Of a DNA stretch of 64,000 bases, positions 9,334-17,588 are shown piece by piece. Both the position numbers and the translations under genes were made by a program. The notes under the pieces are model-generated. The model did not search any database, was not told the origin of the DNA, and worked only from the letters and a program-made list of their open reading frames with translations. This DNA comes from Flavimobilis soli (GTDB taxonomy: Bacteria > Actinomycetota > Actinomycetes > Actinomycetales > Cellulomonadaceae). Numbering within the stretch: the first letter of the stretch is position 1; each line of letters opens with the position of its first letter. The stretch lies in assembly GCF_002564025.1 (NCBI RefSeq), contig NZ_PDJH01000001.1, positions 1,612,001 through 1,676,000 of the forward strand, given 5' to 3'.

Positions 9334-10658
9334 CCACGCTCGAGCTCTGGTGGTTCCTCAGAGGCCGCACAGCGGACGACCGCGACCCGAGACGCCTGAC
9401 GACGCTCCTCGCCGTCGTCGCGTTCGCGACCGCGACCGCAACGCTGCTCGTCGTCGCGGGAGGATACGGCGCCTTCACGGCGCGCGTCGACGACCCGTCG
9501 GCCGGGCCCGACACCGACCTCTACCCCGTGCTCGCGGGCATCGCGGCGCTCCTGCTCCTCGTCCCGCTCGCCACGCTGAGCGGCGCGGCAGCCCGCCTCG
9601 CTGTCGCGCGGCGCGACGAGCGGCTCGCGACCCTGCGGCTCGCAGGCGCCACGACGACCCAGGTCACGACGCTCACGACGCTCGACGCGACGGCGCAGGC
9701 CCTGGCCGGTGCGGTGGCCGGCGTCGTCGGCTACACCGTGCTCCTGCCGGTCGTCTCCCTCCTGCGGTTCCAGGACCGCACGTTCACGCTCGGTGAGCTG
9801 TGGGTAGGCATGCCCGCCATCCTCGCGGCTGTCGCCGTCGTCGTGCTCGTCGCGCTGGTCTCGGCGCTCGCGAGCCTGCGACGCGTCCTCGTCACGCCCC
9901 TCGGCGTCGCCGCGCGCACGAGCCCTCCACGGCTGCGTGCCCGCCGCGGTCTCGTCCTCGTCGGCGCGCTCGTCGCGATGCCGATCGCCGCAGGTGCGTC
10001 GTTCGGGTCCCAGACGGTCGGCATCCTCGTGATCGTCGGCGTGCTCATGCTCGGCTTCGCCGCGCTCGGCGCGGTCGGTCCCTTCGCCCTGCAGGTCGTC
10101 GGTCGCATCACCGGACGGTGGGCCCGACGCGTCGAGACGCTCCTCGCGAGCCGCCGCCTCGTCGACGACCCGCGCACCGCCTGGCGGTCCGTCGGCGGTG
10201 TCGCCCTCGCGACCTTCATCGCCGGGCTCGCGAGCCTCACCGCGATGTTCAGCCCGGGCGACGAAGCGAGCCGCTGGGACGTCGTGCTCTACGCCGACGT
10301 GCGCACCGGCGCACTCCTCACGCTCGGGATCGCAGGCCTGCTCGCCGCCGTCTCGACGGGCGTGATGCAGGCCGGCCGCGCGATCGACCAGCGGGACGCC
10401 ACGGCGGCGCTCGTCCTCGCGGGCACCGAGCAGCGCACGCTCGACCGCGCGCGCCTGAGGGAGACCGCGATCCCGCTCGTCGCCTCGGTCGGCCTCACGA
10501 CAGTCACGATGCTGCTCCTCATGGCCCCCCTCGTGGGCTTCGGGGCGTACCAAGAGCTGCCTGTCCTGATCGAGCTGCTCGCGGCGATCGCCGCCGCGTC
10601 GCTCCTCGTCATGCTCGGGGCGTGGGCTGCGAGCCGCGTCGCACGCCGCACCTCTTGA
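9330..10658 (+). CDS. FtsX-like ABC transporter permease
   Basis: Membrane subunit, 442 aa, partner of the preceding ATPase. Hydrophobic segments are visible near residues 28-48, 68-90, 120-150, 165-185, 210-240, 285-305, 330-350, 380-400 and 410-435. The C-terminal part (QAGRAIDQRDATAALVLAGT to end) has the FtsX pattern of a cytoplasmic loop between membrane segments. The GTG start overlaps the ATPase stop. The end is convergent with the CBS gene, 13 nt away. The protein resembles actinobacterial exporters of unknown substrate. Confidence 0.85.
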   Translation: MTTLELWWFLRGRTADDRDPRRLTTLLAVVAFATATATLLVVAGGYGAFTARVDDPSAGPDTDLYPVLAGIAALLLLVPLATLSGAAARLAVARRDERLATLRLAGATTTQVTTLTTLDATAQALAGAVAGVVGYTVLLPVVSLLRFQDRTFTLGELWVGMPAILAAVAVVVLVALVSALASLRRVLVTPLGVAARTSPPRLRARRGLVLVGALVAMPIAAGASFGSQTVGILVIVGVLMLGFAALGAVGPFALQVVGRITGRWARRVETLLASRRLVDDPRTAWRSVGGVALATFIAGLASLTAMFSPGDEASRWDVVLYADVRTGALLTLGIAGLLAAVSTGVMQAGRAIDQRDATAALVLAGTEQRTLDRARLRETAIPLVASVGLTTVTMLLLMAPLVGFGAYQELPVLIELLAAIAAASLLVMLGAWAASRVARRTS

Positions 10659-10671
10659 CGGCTAGCACCGC

Positions 10672-11166
10672 TCAGGCGCGCCACTGCGTCGTGACGACGT
10701 CCACGAGGGCGCGCACGAGCGCCCGGACCGTCACCACCTGCCACACGGCGCCGTGGACGACGACGTCGTCGAAGCGGCGGGACTCGGGCCGCGCCATGGC
10801 GCGGCCCACGACCTCGACGATAGGCATCGTCTGCGGGACCGCGAGCGGCCCCCAGTCGACGACCTCCCCGATCTGGCGCCGGGCGAGCAGCGCGCGGCCG
10901 TAGCCGAGCGTCCCGGCGCTGAGCGCCACGTAGCGCTCCCGCGAGATGAGGCCGACGGCGCCGAGCTCGTCAGCCCGGCAGACGGCGACCGAGGTCACGT
11001 ACTCGGGCCGGAACAGCTCCGCGACGACGGGGTACGGCGTCGTCGCGTCGACCACCTCGATCGGGACGGCGAAGCGCCCGACGGGCGCGAAGGGGTCGTC
11101 GATACGGTCGATCGCGGTCTCGTGGCGGCGCCCGTCGAGGTGCGGCGCGATGGTGCGGGTGATCAT
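10672..11166 (-). CDS. CBS-domain-like protein
   Basis: 164 aa. The sequence reads as a degenerate pair of CBS motifs: VGLISRERYVALSAGTLGYG, then PIVEVVGRAMARPESRRFDDVVV and a final VVTVRALVRALVDVV, matching the beta-alpha pattern of CBS domains in actinobacterial signalling proteins. CBS pairs bind adenine nucleotides, but no effector domain is attached here. The ATG at 11166 with AGGA about 10 nt upstream was chosen over a start 66 nt further out. It ends 13 nt from the FtsX-like permease stop (convergent). The 5' side borders a region with a HipA remnant. Confidence 0.6.
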   Translation of the reverse strand: MITRTIAPHLDGRRHETAIDRIDDPFAPVGRFAVPIEVVDATTPYPVVAELFRPEYVTSVAVCRADELGAVGLISRERYVALSAGTLGYGRALLARRQIGEVVDWGPLAVPQTMPIVEVVGRAMARPESRRFDDVVVHGAVWQVVTVRALVRALVDVVTTQWRA

Positions 11167-11221
11167 GGATCGATCCTGCACAGCCCACCACCGGGAACGA
11201 AGGGCCGCACGAGAACGTGGC

Positions 11222-11410
11222 TCAACGTTCATCGGCCCGCCCCCGCCACGTCACTCGGGTCCTCGCCTCAGCGGACGCGCTCACAGCCTGGTGCGACGAG
11301 GTGCTCAAGAAACTCGGCGCCTGAGCAACCTCGAGGAAGAGGGCAGCGGCCCGCGGATCGGCGATGAACGCCGCTGCGGGCCTCTCAGCGACGGTCGTGT
11401 CGGTTGCCAT
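11222..11410 (-). CDS. Possible small protein, 62 aa, of unknown function
   Basis: ATG at 11410 is preceded by AGGAG with a 7-nt spacing, a good ribosome-binding site. The product begins MATDTTVAERPAAAFIADP and runs 62 aa. Its last ~25 codons are read antisense through the HipA-like remnant, so the natural C-terminus may have been replaced. No family was recognised. It could be a truncated gene or a chance reading frame. Confidence 0.3.
   Translation of the reverse strand: MATDTTVAERPAAAFIADPRAAALFLEVAQAPSFLSTSSHQAVSASAEARTRVTWRGRADER
11250..11324 (+). pseudogene. Remnant of a hipA-like 3' end
   Basis: The forward frame ending at TGA 11322-11324 encodes VTRVLASADALTAWCDEVLK then KLGA. The intact HipA of this window ends TPVVLSSTSALAAWCDEVLK then TLGA. 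The last ~50 nt are nearly identical to hipA 51704-51753 apart from mostly synonymous changes. No start codon, kinase motifs or antitoxin gene are nearby, so only a terminal scrap survives. It probably records loss of a second HipBA module, or a recombination between copies. Confidence 0.7.
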
Positions 11411-11462
11411 GGTGCGGCTCCTGGTACTGGGGTGTCGGTCGTGGGGTGAGGCTCGGCAGAGC

Positions 11463-11496
11463 AACACCGCCCGGCTCGCGTGAGCCGGGCGGTGTT
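11463..11496 (-). terminator. Terminator hairpin downstream of the Lys-rich secreted protein gene
   Basis: A perfect 15-bp stem (11463-11477 with 11482-11496) has a GCGT loop, 10 nt beyond the stop of the minus-strand gene at 11507. Confidence 0.85.
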
Positions 11497-11506
11497 CGGG
11501 GGTGGG

Positions 11507-12424
11507 TCAGTAGAGCTGGATCTCTTTGCCGTTCTGGCGGATCTCGTAGAAGGCTCCACAGCGGTGCGACTTGGCGTCCTTGATTGCGGCCGTCAGCGTC
11601 CAGCCGAGCTTCGGGTCATAGGTGTAGTACGAGTAGCCGCGGGCGCACAGAACCCCGACCCATACATCCACGTTCTTGTTCGTTGTTGATGACTGCTTCA
11701 GGCGCTTGTTGACGGTGTTGACCTTCTTCTGCAGGCGCTTGGCAGCCGCGCTCAGCGACTTCGCGGCCTTGGTGGTCGCCGTGGCGCTGGTGGCCTTGCG
11801 CTTCTTCAGCGCAGCGGTGCGAGCCTTCGTCGCCTTGGTGCGCAGCGACGACAGCGACTTCTTCTCCGCCGACGTCACCTTCTTGGCCTTGGAACCACTC
11901 GAGAGCTTCTTCTCGGCCGCGAGAGCCTTCTTCGTCGCCGTGATCGCAGACGAGAACTTCTTGGCAGCCGCCACACGAGCAGAGACGAGGGACCGCTGGC
12001 GCTTCGTCTTCTTCAGCAGGACGGTGCGCGCCTTCGTCAGGGCCTTGGTGGCCCGCTGCGAGGACGCGATGTTCGTCTTGCTGATCTGCTTCACAGCCTT
12101 GGCGCGAGCCTTCGTCGCAGCCGGCAGCGCCTTGGAGACGACCTTCCGGTCAGCCTTCTTCAGGTACTTCGTCCGCGACCCGGTCGCCATCTTCTTGGCG
12201 GCCTTGATCGACGCGTCGAGCTTCTTGCGAGCCGCGACAGCCTCGTTGTAGGCCGTGCGCTGCGGGGACAGGGCAGCAGAGGTCAGGCTCGTCGTCACGG
12301 ACGCGGACGCGGACACGGATGCGCTGGTCAGCTCGAGGGCCGCGGCCGGCGCGGCAACCGCAAGTGGCGCGGCGACCAGCGCCGCGGCGATACCGAGCGC
12401 GGTCGTCTTCGATGCGATGTTCAT
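11507..12424 (-). CDS. Secreted Lys/Ala-rich protein with a small C-terminal Cys-pair domain
   Basis: 305 aa. Residues 1-29 form a signal peptide (hydrophobic AAALVAAPLAVAAPAAA, Ala-x-Ala-type cleavage). Residues ~60-250 are extremely rich in Lys, Ala, Ser and Thr with few acidic residues, predicting long charged helices or a coiled coil. They contain repeated AKK/KAR patterns reminiscent of histone H1-like tails or cell-wall binding proteins. The last ~55 residues (VDVWVGVLCARGYSYYTYD onward) form a distinct compact aromatic domain with two Cys (CARG and HRCG) that could pair by a disulfide outside the cell. I do not recognise the family. A strong terminator follows and a 252-nt divergent spacer precedes, so it is likely a single-gene unit. 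Confidence 0.75.
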   Translation of the reverse strand: MNIASKTTALGIAAALVAAPLAVAAPAAALELTSASVSASASVTTSLTSAALSPQRTAYNEAVAARKKLDASIKAAKKMATGSRTKYLKKADRKVVSKALPAATKARAKAVKQISKTNIASSQRATKALTKARTVLLKKTKRQRSLVSARVAAAKKFSSAITATKKALAAEKKLSSGSKAKKVTSAEKKSLSSLRTKATKARTAALKKRKATSATATTKAAKSLSAAAKRLQKKVNTVNKRLKQSSTTNKNVDVWVGVLCARGYSYYTYDPKLGWTLTAAIKDAKSHRCGAFYEIRQNGKEIQLY

Positions 12425-12676
12425 GGGGATCAGATCCTTACGTGGGTTGGCGCCACGGCCCCGGACGGGTGCGCGGGGTCAGCGGATGGGTGACGCCTCC
12501 GAGAGTTCTCTTCGGTCGTCGCACGAGAAGCGTGAGGGCAGCCACGAGAGGCTACGCCCTGCACCGTCGACCCGAGACCGTCGCAGCAAACCCGCACGCA
12601 GGACCGCAAGGTTCGCTAGAGTGCGGCCCACGGCACAGTGCCAGTAGGGCCCAGTGCCGACGGGGGAAGGAACAGC
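12425..12676. other. Divergent spacer, 252 nt
   Basis: Lies between the Lys-rich secreted protein gene (minus) and nfeD (plus). Both promoters should be here. No clear operator, RNA motif or extra gene was seen apart from the ribosome-binding purine run just before nfeD. Confidence 0.5.
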
Positions 12677-13153
12677 GTGACGATCTTCATCGCCATCGGC
12701 GGCATCGGGCTCGTGCTCCTCGCCGCCTCCATGCTCATCGGCGAGGCGTTCGAGGTCGGGGACGGCGTCCTGTCCGGTACGGGCCTCGGCGTGGGCGCCG
12801 TCGTTTTCGGTGCGGTCGGCGTCATCACCACTGCCAACAACCTCCCGAGTGCTGTCACCTACGTGGGTTCCGCGATCGCGGGCGTGCTCGCCGTCGTCGT
12901 CGTGCAGGTCCTCGTCAAGAGGCTGCAGAGCACCGAGGACGGCCTGCCCGTCTCGCTCGTCGGCACGACCGGCGTCGCCAAGACCGACATCACCCCCGAG
13001 CGCGGCGAGGTGTTCCTCGACGCCGCGCAGGAGCTCGAGCGCCGCATGGCATGGTCCCGCAGCCCGATCCCCGAGGGCTCACGCATCGTCGTCGTCCAGC
13101 AGCAGGGCTCGCGCGTCGAGGTCACCCTCGACACCCCCGCCACCGAGGCCTGA
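12677..13153 (+). CDS. NfeD-like membrane protein
   Basis: 158 aa. It has an N-terminal hydrophobic segment (TIFIAIGGIGLVLLAASMLI), two further membrane segments up to about residue 75, and a C-terminal soluble beta-rich domain (about 85-150: LVGTTGVAKTDITPERGEVF ... IVVVQQQGSRVEV) typical of the NfeD OB-fold, where GxxGxAxTxLxPxGxV is conserved. NfeD partners flotillin-type SPFH proteins in membrane microdomain function. The flotillin gene follows after 127 nt. GTG at 12677 with GGGGGAAGGA just upstream is the supported start. Confidence 0.85.
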   Translation: MTIFIAIGGIGLVLLAASMLIGEAFEVGDGVLSGTGLGVGAVVFGAVGVITTANNLPSAVTYVGSAIAGVLAVVVVQVLVKRLQSTEDGLPVSLVGTTGVAKTDITPERGEVFLDAAQELERRMAWSRSPIPEGSRIVVVQQQGSRVEVTLDTPATEA

Positions 13154-13280
13154 CCGCACCCACCCCGGGTCTGCCTTCCGCCTGCGCGCGCAGGCTGACG
13201 AACCTCGCCGCCCGCAGGGGCGGCGCAGCACCACCTGACCGCAACGCCGCACAGGAAGGACTCCCCTGCAGGGGGCCACC

Positions 13281-14747
13281 ATGAACGACCCGAACTTCTG
13301 GACAGTCATCGGCGTCGGAGCGCTCGCGATCGCGTTCTTCGCGATCGTCGCCTTCGTCGCCAACCGCATCCGCCGCGTCCCGCCGAACGAGGCGCTCATC
13401 ATCGTCGGCCGTGGCGCCGGCAAGCGCGCCGCCGAAGCCGTCGGTGGGCAGCGCGTCGTCGTCGGCGGCCGCGTGTTCGTCTGGCCGATCCTCCAGCAGG
13501 GCTTCGCGATCTCGCTCGAGCAGCGCCAGATCGGCATCACCGTCGAGGGCGTCGACAAGAACCGCATCAAGATCGCCATCAAGGCGTCCATCAACTTCAA
13601 GGTCCGCGGCGACGAGGACGGCGTGCGCCGTGCCGCGCAGCGCTTCCTGTCCCAGCAGGGCGCGCTCACCGAGATCATCAAGGAGTCCCTCGAGGGCTCG
13701 CTGCGCTCCATCGTCGGCGACATGACGATCGAGCAGATCATCTCCGACCGCAAGGGCCTGTCCGACCGTGTCGTCGACTCGACCAAGACCGACCTCTCCG
13801 AGCAGGGCCTCCAGGTCGACCTGCTCAACATCTCCGACATCTCGACCCCCGGGTCGGACTACCTCGCCAACCTCGGCCGCGCCGAGAACGCCCGCGCCCG
13901 CCAGGTCGCCGAGGTCTCCGAGGCCGAGGCGCAGCGTGTCGCCGAGTTCGCCGTCATCGAGGCGGCCGAGCAGATCGCCGAGCGTCAGAAGGCGCTCGAC
14001 CTCAAGCGCGCCGCGATCAAGGCGCAGACCGACCGCGCCAACGCCGAGGCGGAGGCCGCTGGCCAGCTCGCGCGCGCCGAGCAGGACCGCCTCGTCGCGG
14101 CCCAGCAGCGCGAGGCCCTCGCCGAGCAGGCGAAGGTGACGGAGGAGGAGCTCGACATCTCCGTCCGCAAGCCCGCCGAGGCCGACGCGTACGCCGCAGT
14201 CCAGCGCGCCAACGCCGAGCGTGACGCCGCGAACGCCGCGACCGAGGCCGACGCGTTCAAGCGCACGACCATCGCCCAGGCGAACAAGACCGCAGCGATC
14301 CAGGACGCCGAGGCTGCCGCCGAGTCCGTCCGTCGCGCCGGTGAGGCCGAGCGTGACCGCCAGGTCGCCCTCGCCGCCGGTATCCGCGCCGAGGGTGAGG
14401 CCCGCGCCGCCGCGACCGAGGCGGAGGGCCGCGCAGAGGCCGCCGCGACGGACGCCAAGGCCGAGGCGCTCAAGAAGTACGGCGAGGCCGCGCTCGCGCA
14501 GGAGCTCATCTCGCGCCTGCCCGAGATCGTCCGCGCCGCCGCCGAACCGCTCGCGTCGATCGACAACATGACCGTCGTCTCGACGGACGGCGCGTCCCAG
14601 CTGACGAAGTCCGTCAGCTCGGTCCTGGGCGAGGGGCAGGAGATCATCAAGTCCCTCCTGGGGATCGACCTGTCCCAGTTCGTCCAAGGCATCTCGGCCA
14701 CCTCGGGCACACGCCCCGAGCCGAGCAGCACCACCACCGCGTCCTGA
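13281..14747 (+). CDS. Flotillin-like SPFH/band 7 protein
   Basis: 488 aa. One N-terminal membrane segment (about 6-30, VIGVGALAIAFFAIVAFVA) is followed by an SPFH/band 7 domain (about 31-200). A long Ala/Glu-rich coiled-coil flotillin domain (about 200-420) has repeated EA motifs such as VSEAEAQRVAEFAVIEAAEQ. The C-terminus carries KKYGEAALAQELISRLPEIVRAAAEPLASI, matching the YuaG/FloT end. Flotillins scaffold membrane microdomains and oligomerise; the NfeD partner is directly upstream. A hairpin follows the stop. Assignment is firm at family level. Confidence 0.92.
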   Translation: MNDPNFWTVIGVGALAIAFFAIVAFVANRIRRVPPNEALIIVGRGAGKRAAEAVGGQRVVVGGRVFVWPILQQGFAISLEQRQIGITVEGVDKNRIKIAIKASINFKVRGDEDGVRRAAQRFLSQQGALTEIIKESLEGSLRSIVGDMTIEQIISDRKGLSDRVVDSTKTDLSEQGLQVDLLNISDISTPGSDYLANLGRAENARARQVAEVSEAEAQRVAEFAVIEAAEQIAERQKALDLKRAAIKAQTDRANAEAEAAGQLARAEQDRLVAAQQREALAEQAKVTEEELDISVRKPAEADAYAAVQRANAERDAANAATEADAFKRTTIAQANKTAAIQDAEAAAESVRRAGEAERDRQVALAAGIRAEGEARAAATEAEGRAEAAATDAKAEALKKYGEAALAQELISRLPEIVRAAAEPLASIDNMTVVSTDGASQLTKSVSSVLGEGQEIIKSLLGIDLSQFVQGISATSGTRPEPSSTTTAS

Positions 14748-14756
14748 CGTCTCCGG

Positions 14757-14793
14757 CGCGTCGGGCCGGCGAGAAATCGCCCGGTCCGACGCG
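14757..14793 (+). terminator. Likely terminator after the flotillin gene
   Basis: A long, nearly perfect stem (CGCGTCGG-x-CCGG-CGA against TCGCCCGGTCCGACGCG) has loop GAAA, a stable tetraloop, starting 10 nt after the stop codon. Confidence 0.7.
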
Positions 14794-14872
14794 TCCGAGA
14801 GGTCATGCCGACGCTCCAGCGTGTCGATAACATCGTCACACCCGCCACGGCACTCACCCATCGAGGTCACGC

Positions 14873-16690
14873 ATGCTGTCTTCCGCCGACGTCCGCAGCG
14901 CACGGTTCACCGCGACCAAGTTCCGCGAGGGCTACGAGATCCCCGAGGTCGACCAGGTCCTCGACGCGGCAGCCGACACGCTTGCCCACCTCGAGCGCGG
15001 GCAGACCGTCAAGGCTGACGGCTCGCCCCTGCTGACGCCCAACGACCTGCTCGCCGCGCGCTTCACGACGACGCGCCTGCGCGAGGGGTACGACGTCGTG
15101 GAGGTCGACGACCTGCTCGACGAGATCATCTCGACGCTCAACACGTACATCGCGCGCGCCCAGCGCGGCGAGCCGCTCACGCCCGTGAGCGCGCACGAGG
15201 CCGACGAGCCGCAGGCCGCCGTGGTCGACGCCGCGCCCGCAGCCGAGGTGTCCGTGCCGTCCCTCGCGACGCCTGCCGGCGTCGAGGACCTCGGCGGCCC
15301 TGCCGCCGGTCCCGCAGCCCCCGTCGTGGAGGCTTCCGACGCCGTCGAGCCGGCACCCGCCGACGCCGCTCCCGCCGAGCCCGCGCCCGCCGATCCCGAG
15401 CTCGCAGCGACCTCCGTCCCCGACGCGACGCCTGCCTCGCCCGCCGAGGCCGCCGCCCCGCTCGCCGCCGCTGCGGCGCCTGCTGCCGTCGCGACGCCCG
15501 AGCCTGCCGACGCCGCTCCGGTTGAGACCGCCACTGACGACGCCGCGCGCGCCGAGGAGCCCGCGTCCGCGGCCTCCGAGCCGGCGCCGTCCGAGCCCGT
15601 CGCGGAGAGCCCGTCCGAGCCCGTCGTCGAGCCGGAGGGCTCCGCCGACCCCCTGCCGTGGGTGAGCTCGCTCGCCGAGACGGCCGCCCGCCACAGCGAC
15701 GCCTTCGTGCCGCAGTGGGCGCCGACCGGCGTGCAGCCCGAGCCCCAGGCCGCTCCCGTCGACGAGACCCCCGCACCTGTGACCCCCGTCGAGGAGGAGG
15801 CGCCCGCGTTCGCGCCGACGCCCGCCGAGACGCCCGAGAACACCGCTCCCGCCGTCGAGCTGCCTGCCTGGGCGACCTCCGCGCCCGCTGCGCCCGAGGA
15901 GCCCGCTCCCGACGCCCCCGCACCTGTCGCCGACGACGCTGCGGACGCAGCCGCTCCGGTCACCGTCGACGCTACGGACGCCCCTGCGCCCGAGACGACC
16001 GACGACGTCGCACCCGCGGCCGAGGCTTCCGCCCCGCAGGGCGCGGCCCCCGACGCCACCGAGGCCGTGACGCCCGTGTGGTCGGCCCCCGCCTCGCAGC
16101 CGTGGACGCCGCCCGTGTCGTCCGAGTGGACCGCGACGTCGCCCGACCTCCCCGCTCCGCCGCCGATCGCCGCCGACGCCTTCGGCGTCGAGGAGGAGGC
16201 TTGGGCGCCCGTCACCGCCTTCGAGCCCGTCGCGAGCGCGGAGCGCGCTCCCGGCGAGCCCGCTCCGGTCGAGCAGTCCCAGCCCGAGGCGCAGGCTGAG
16301 CAGGAAGCCGCCCCGGTCGAGCCCGAGGCGTCCGCGCCCGCTGCCGCTGAGCCCGCGCCGATCGAGGCCGAGCCCATCGCACCTGCGGCCCCGGCCGAGC
16401 CCGCCACCTGGGCCCCGGTGACCGCGGAAGCCCAGCCGGAGCCCGCCGAGGCCCAACAGGAGCCCGCCGCCACTCGCCTCGCGAAGTCCACGATCGAGAG
16501 CGCGACCGCGGCCGCTCCCGCCGTCGAGGGCCTCGACTCTCAGGCGTTCCTGCGCCAGCTCACCTACGCGCGCGCCACCTCGGTCGGCGAGGCGAAGGAG
16601 AAGCTGACGTTCCTCCTCCCTGACGGCACCGAGGTCCAGGCGGTCCGCGTCACCAAGTCCGCCACCGGCCTCGTCGTCGGGCTCGGCTGA
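14873..16690 (+). CDS. DivIVA-repeat protein with a long Ala/Pro/Glu-rich linker
   Basis: 605 aa. Two N-terminal DivIVA-domain repeats (residues ~1-40 and ~58-95) share the pattern RFTATKFREGYEIPEVDQVLD and RFTTTRLREGYDVVEVDDLLD, the membrane-curvature-sensing motif of Wag31/DivIVA and its small actinobacterial relatives. A ~400-residue low-complexity segment of Ala, Pro, Glu and Val follows. The protein ends in a short ordered region (LDSQAFLRQLTYARATSVGE ... TGLVVGLG). The layout suggests a polar or septal scaffold with a disordered spacer; the true Wag31 coiled coil is absent. It sits behind the NfeD-flotillin pair and is probably separately transcribed after the hairpin at 14757. Confidence 0.8.
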   Translation: MLSSADVRSARFTATKFREGYEIPEVDQVLDAAADTLAHLERGQTVKADGSPLLTPNDLLAARFTTTRLREGYDVVEVDDLLDEIISTLNTYIARAQRGEPLTPVSAHEADEPQAAVVDAAPAAEVSVPSLATPAGVEDLGGPAAGPAAPVVEASDAVEPAPADAAPAEPAPADPELAATSVPDATPASPAEAAAPLAAAAAPAAVATPEPADAAPVETATDDAARAEEPASAASEPAPSEPVAESPSEPVVEPEGSADPLPWVSSLAETAARHSDAFVPQWAPTGVQPEPQAAPVDETPAPVTPVEEEAPAFAPTPAETPENTAPAVELPAWATSAPAAPEEPAPDAPAPVADDAADAAAPVTVDATDAPAPETTDDVAPAAEASAPQGAAPDATEAVTPVWSAPASQPWTPPVSSEWTATSPDLPAPPPIAADAFGVEEEAWAPVTAFEPVASAERAPGEPAPVEQSQPEAQAEQEAAPVEPEASAPAAAEPAPIEAEPIAPAAPAEPATWAPVTAEAQPEPAEAQQEPAATRLAKSTIESATAAAPAVEGLDSQAFLRQLTYARATSVGEAKEKLTFLLPDGTEVQAVRVTKSATGLVVGLG

Positions 16691-16691
16691 C

Positions 16692-17519
16692 GTGCCGGGG
16701 GCCACCGTGGGCCGCGAGGGGCCCGGCCAGGACCCGGTCGCGCAGTTCGACCACTTCACGGAGCGGCTCGTCGCGTCCGTCTCGGCGCGCGACGAGGTGC
16801 TCGGCCTCGTGCTGCTCGGCTCTGGCGCACAGCGTGAGCGCCTCGACGAGTGGAGCGACCACGACTTCTACCTCGTCGTGCGCGACGACGTCGCGGAGCA
16901 GATGCGTCGCGACCTGTCGTGGCTGCCCGACCACGAGCGCATCGTCCTCGCCCCGCGCGAGACCGCGCACGGCCTCAAGGTCGTGTACGACGACGCGCAC
17001 GTCCTCGAGCTCGCCGTCGCGACCCTCGACGAGGTCGCGGGCTTCGGCACCAACCACCACCGCGTCGTCCTCGACCGCGGCGGTGTCGCCGACGCGATCA
17101 GCCGCGCGGTCGCGCAGACCCCCGGGCCCAAGGAGGTCGACGTCGACCGGGCGCTCGGCCTGTTCCTGTCGCTGCTCCTGATCGGCGTCGGCCGCGCCCG
17201 CCGCGGCGAGCGCGTCGCCGCCGGTGCGCACGTGCGCACCTACGCCGTCGCCGAGCTGATCGACGCGTGGACCGCCGTCGTGCCGCCGTCAGGCGACGCG
17301 TTCGTCGACCACCTCGACCGCAAGCGCCGGTTCGAGGACGCGTACCCGGAGGTCGGCGCGCAGCTCGACGCGGCGCTCGCCCAGCACCCCGAGAACGCAG
17401 CCCGTGCGCTGCTCGACCTCGCCGAGGAGCACCTCGCAGGACGCGTCGACACCTGGCCCGCAGCCGGTGTCGAGGCTCTGCGCGCGCGCTTCGGCTGGAC
17501 CGTGCGCACGCCCGCCTGA
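16692..17519 (+). CDS. Nucleotidyltransferase-fold protein
   Basis: 275 aa. The N-terminal NTase motif LLGSGAQRERLDEWSDHDFY (residues 41-60) shows the GSG loop and the catalytic DxD pair (D56, D58). A third acidic strand is probably VLELAVATLDEV. The C-terminal helical region (about 140-260) resembles substrate-binding domains of aminoglycoside or lincosamide adenylyltransferase-like proteins. The substrate is unknown; resistance function should not be assumed. GTG at 16692 lies 1 nt after the stop of the DivIVA-repeat gene; GTG 16707 is an alternative start. Confidence 0.75.
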   Translation: MPGATVGREGPGQDPVAQFDHFTERLVASVSARDEVLGLVLLGSGAQRERLDEWSDHDFYLVVRDDVAEQMRRDLSWLPDHERIVLAPRETAHGLKVVYDDAHVLELAVATLDEVAGFGTNHHRVVLDRGGVADAISRAVAQTPGPKEVDVDRALGLFLSLLLIGVGRARRGERVAAGAHVRTYAVAELIDAWTAVVPPSGDAFVDHLDRKRRFEDAYPEVGAQLDAALAQHPENAARALLDLAEEHLAGRVDTWPAAGVEALRARFGWTVRTPA

Positions 17520-17588
17520 GGGGGGCGTCGCCGCGAGTCAGGACCTCCGGCACTAGCGGTTCGCAGCCTGGCGGTGTTGGGTAGGTGG

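Noticed and set aside
8655..10553. 632-codon minus-strand frame opposite the ABC/FtsX pair
   Set aside because: Highly charged, repetitive translation without domains; the plus-strand genes carry clear Walker and FtsX features.
16692..17519. Aminoglycoside adenylyltransferase (resistance gene)
   Set aside because: Only the generic NTase motif is present; nothing specific to a resistance enzyme was seen.
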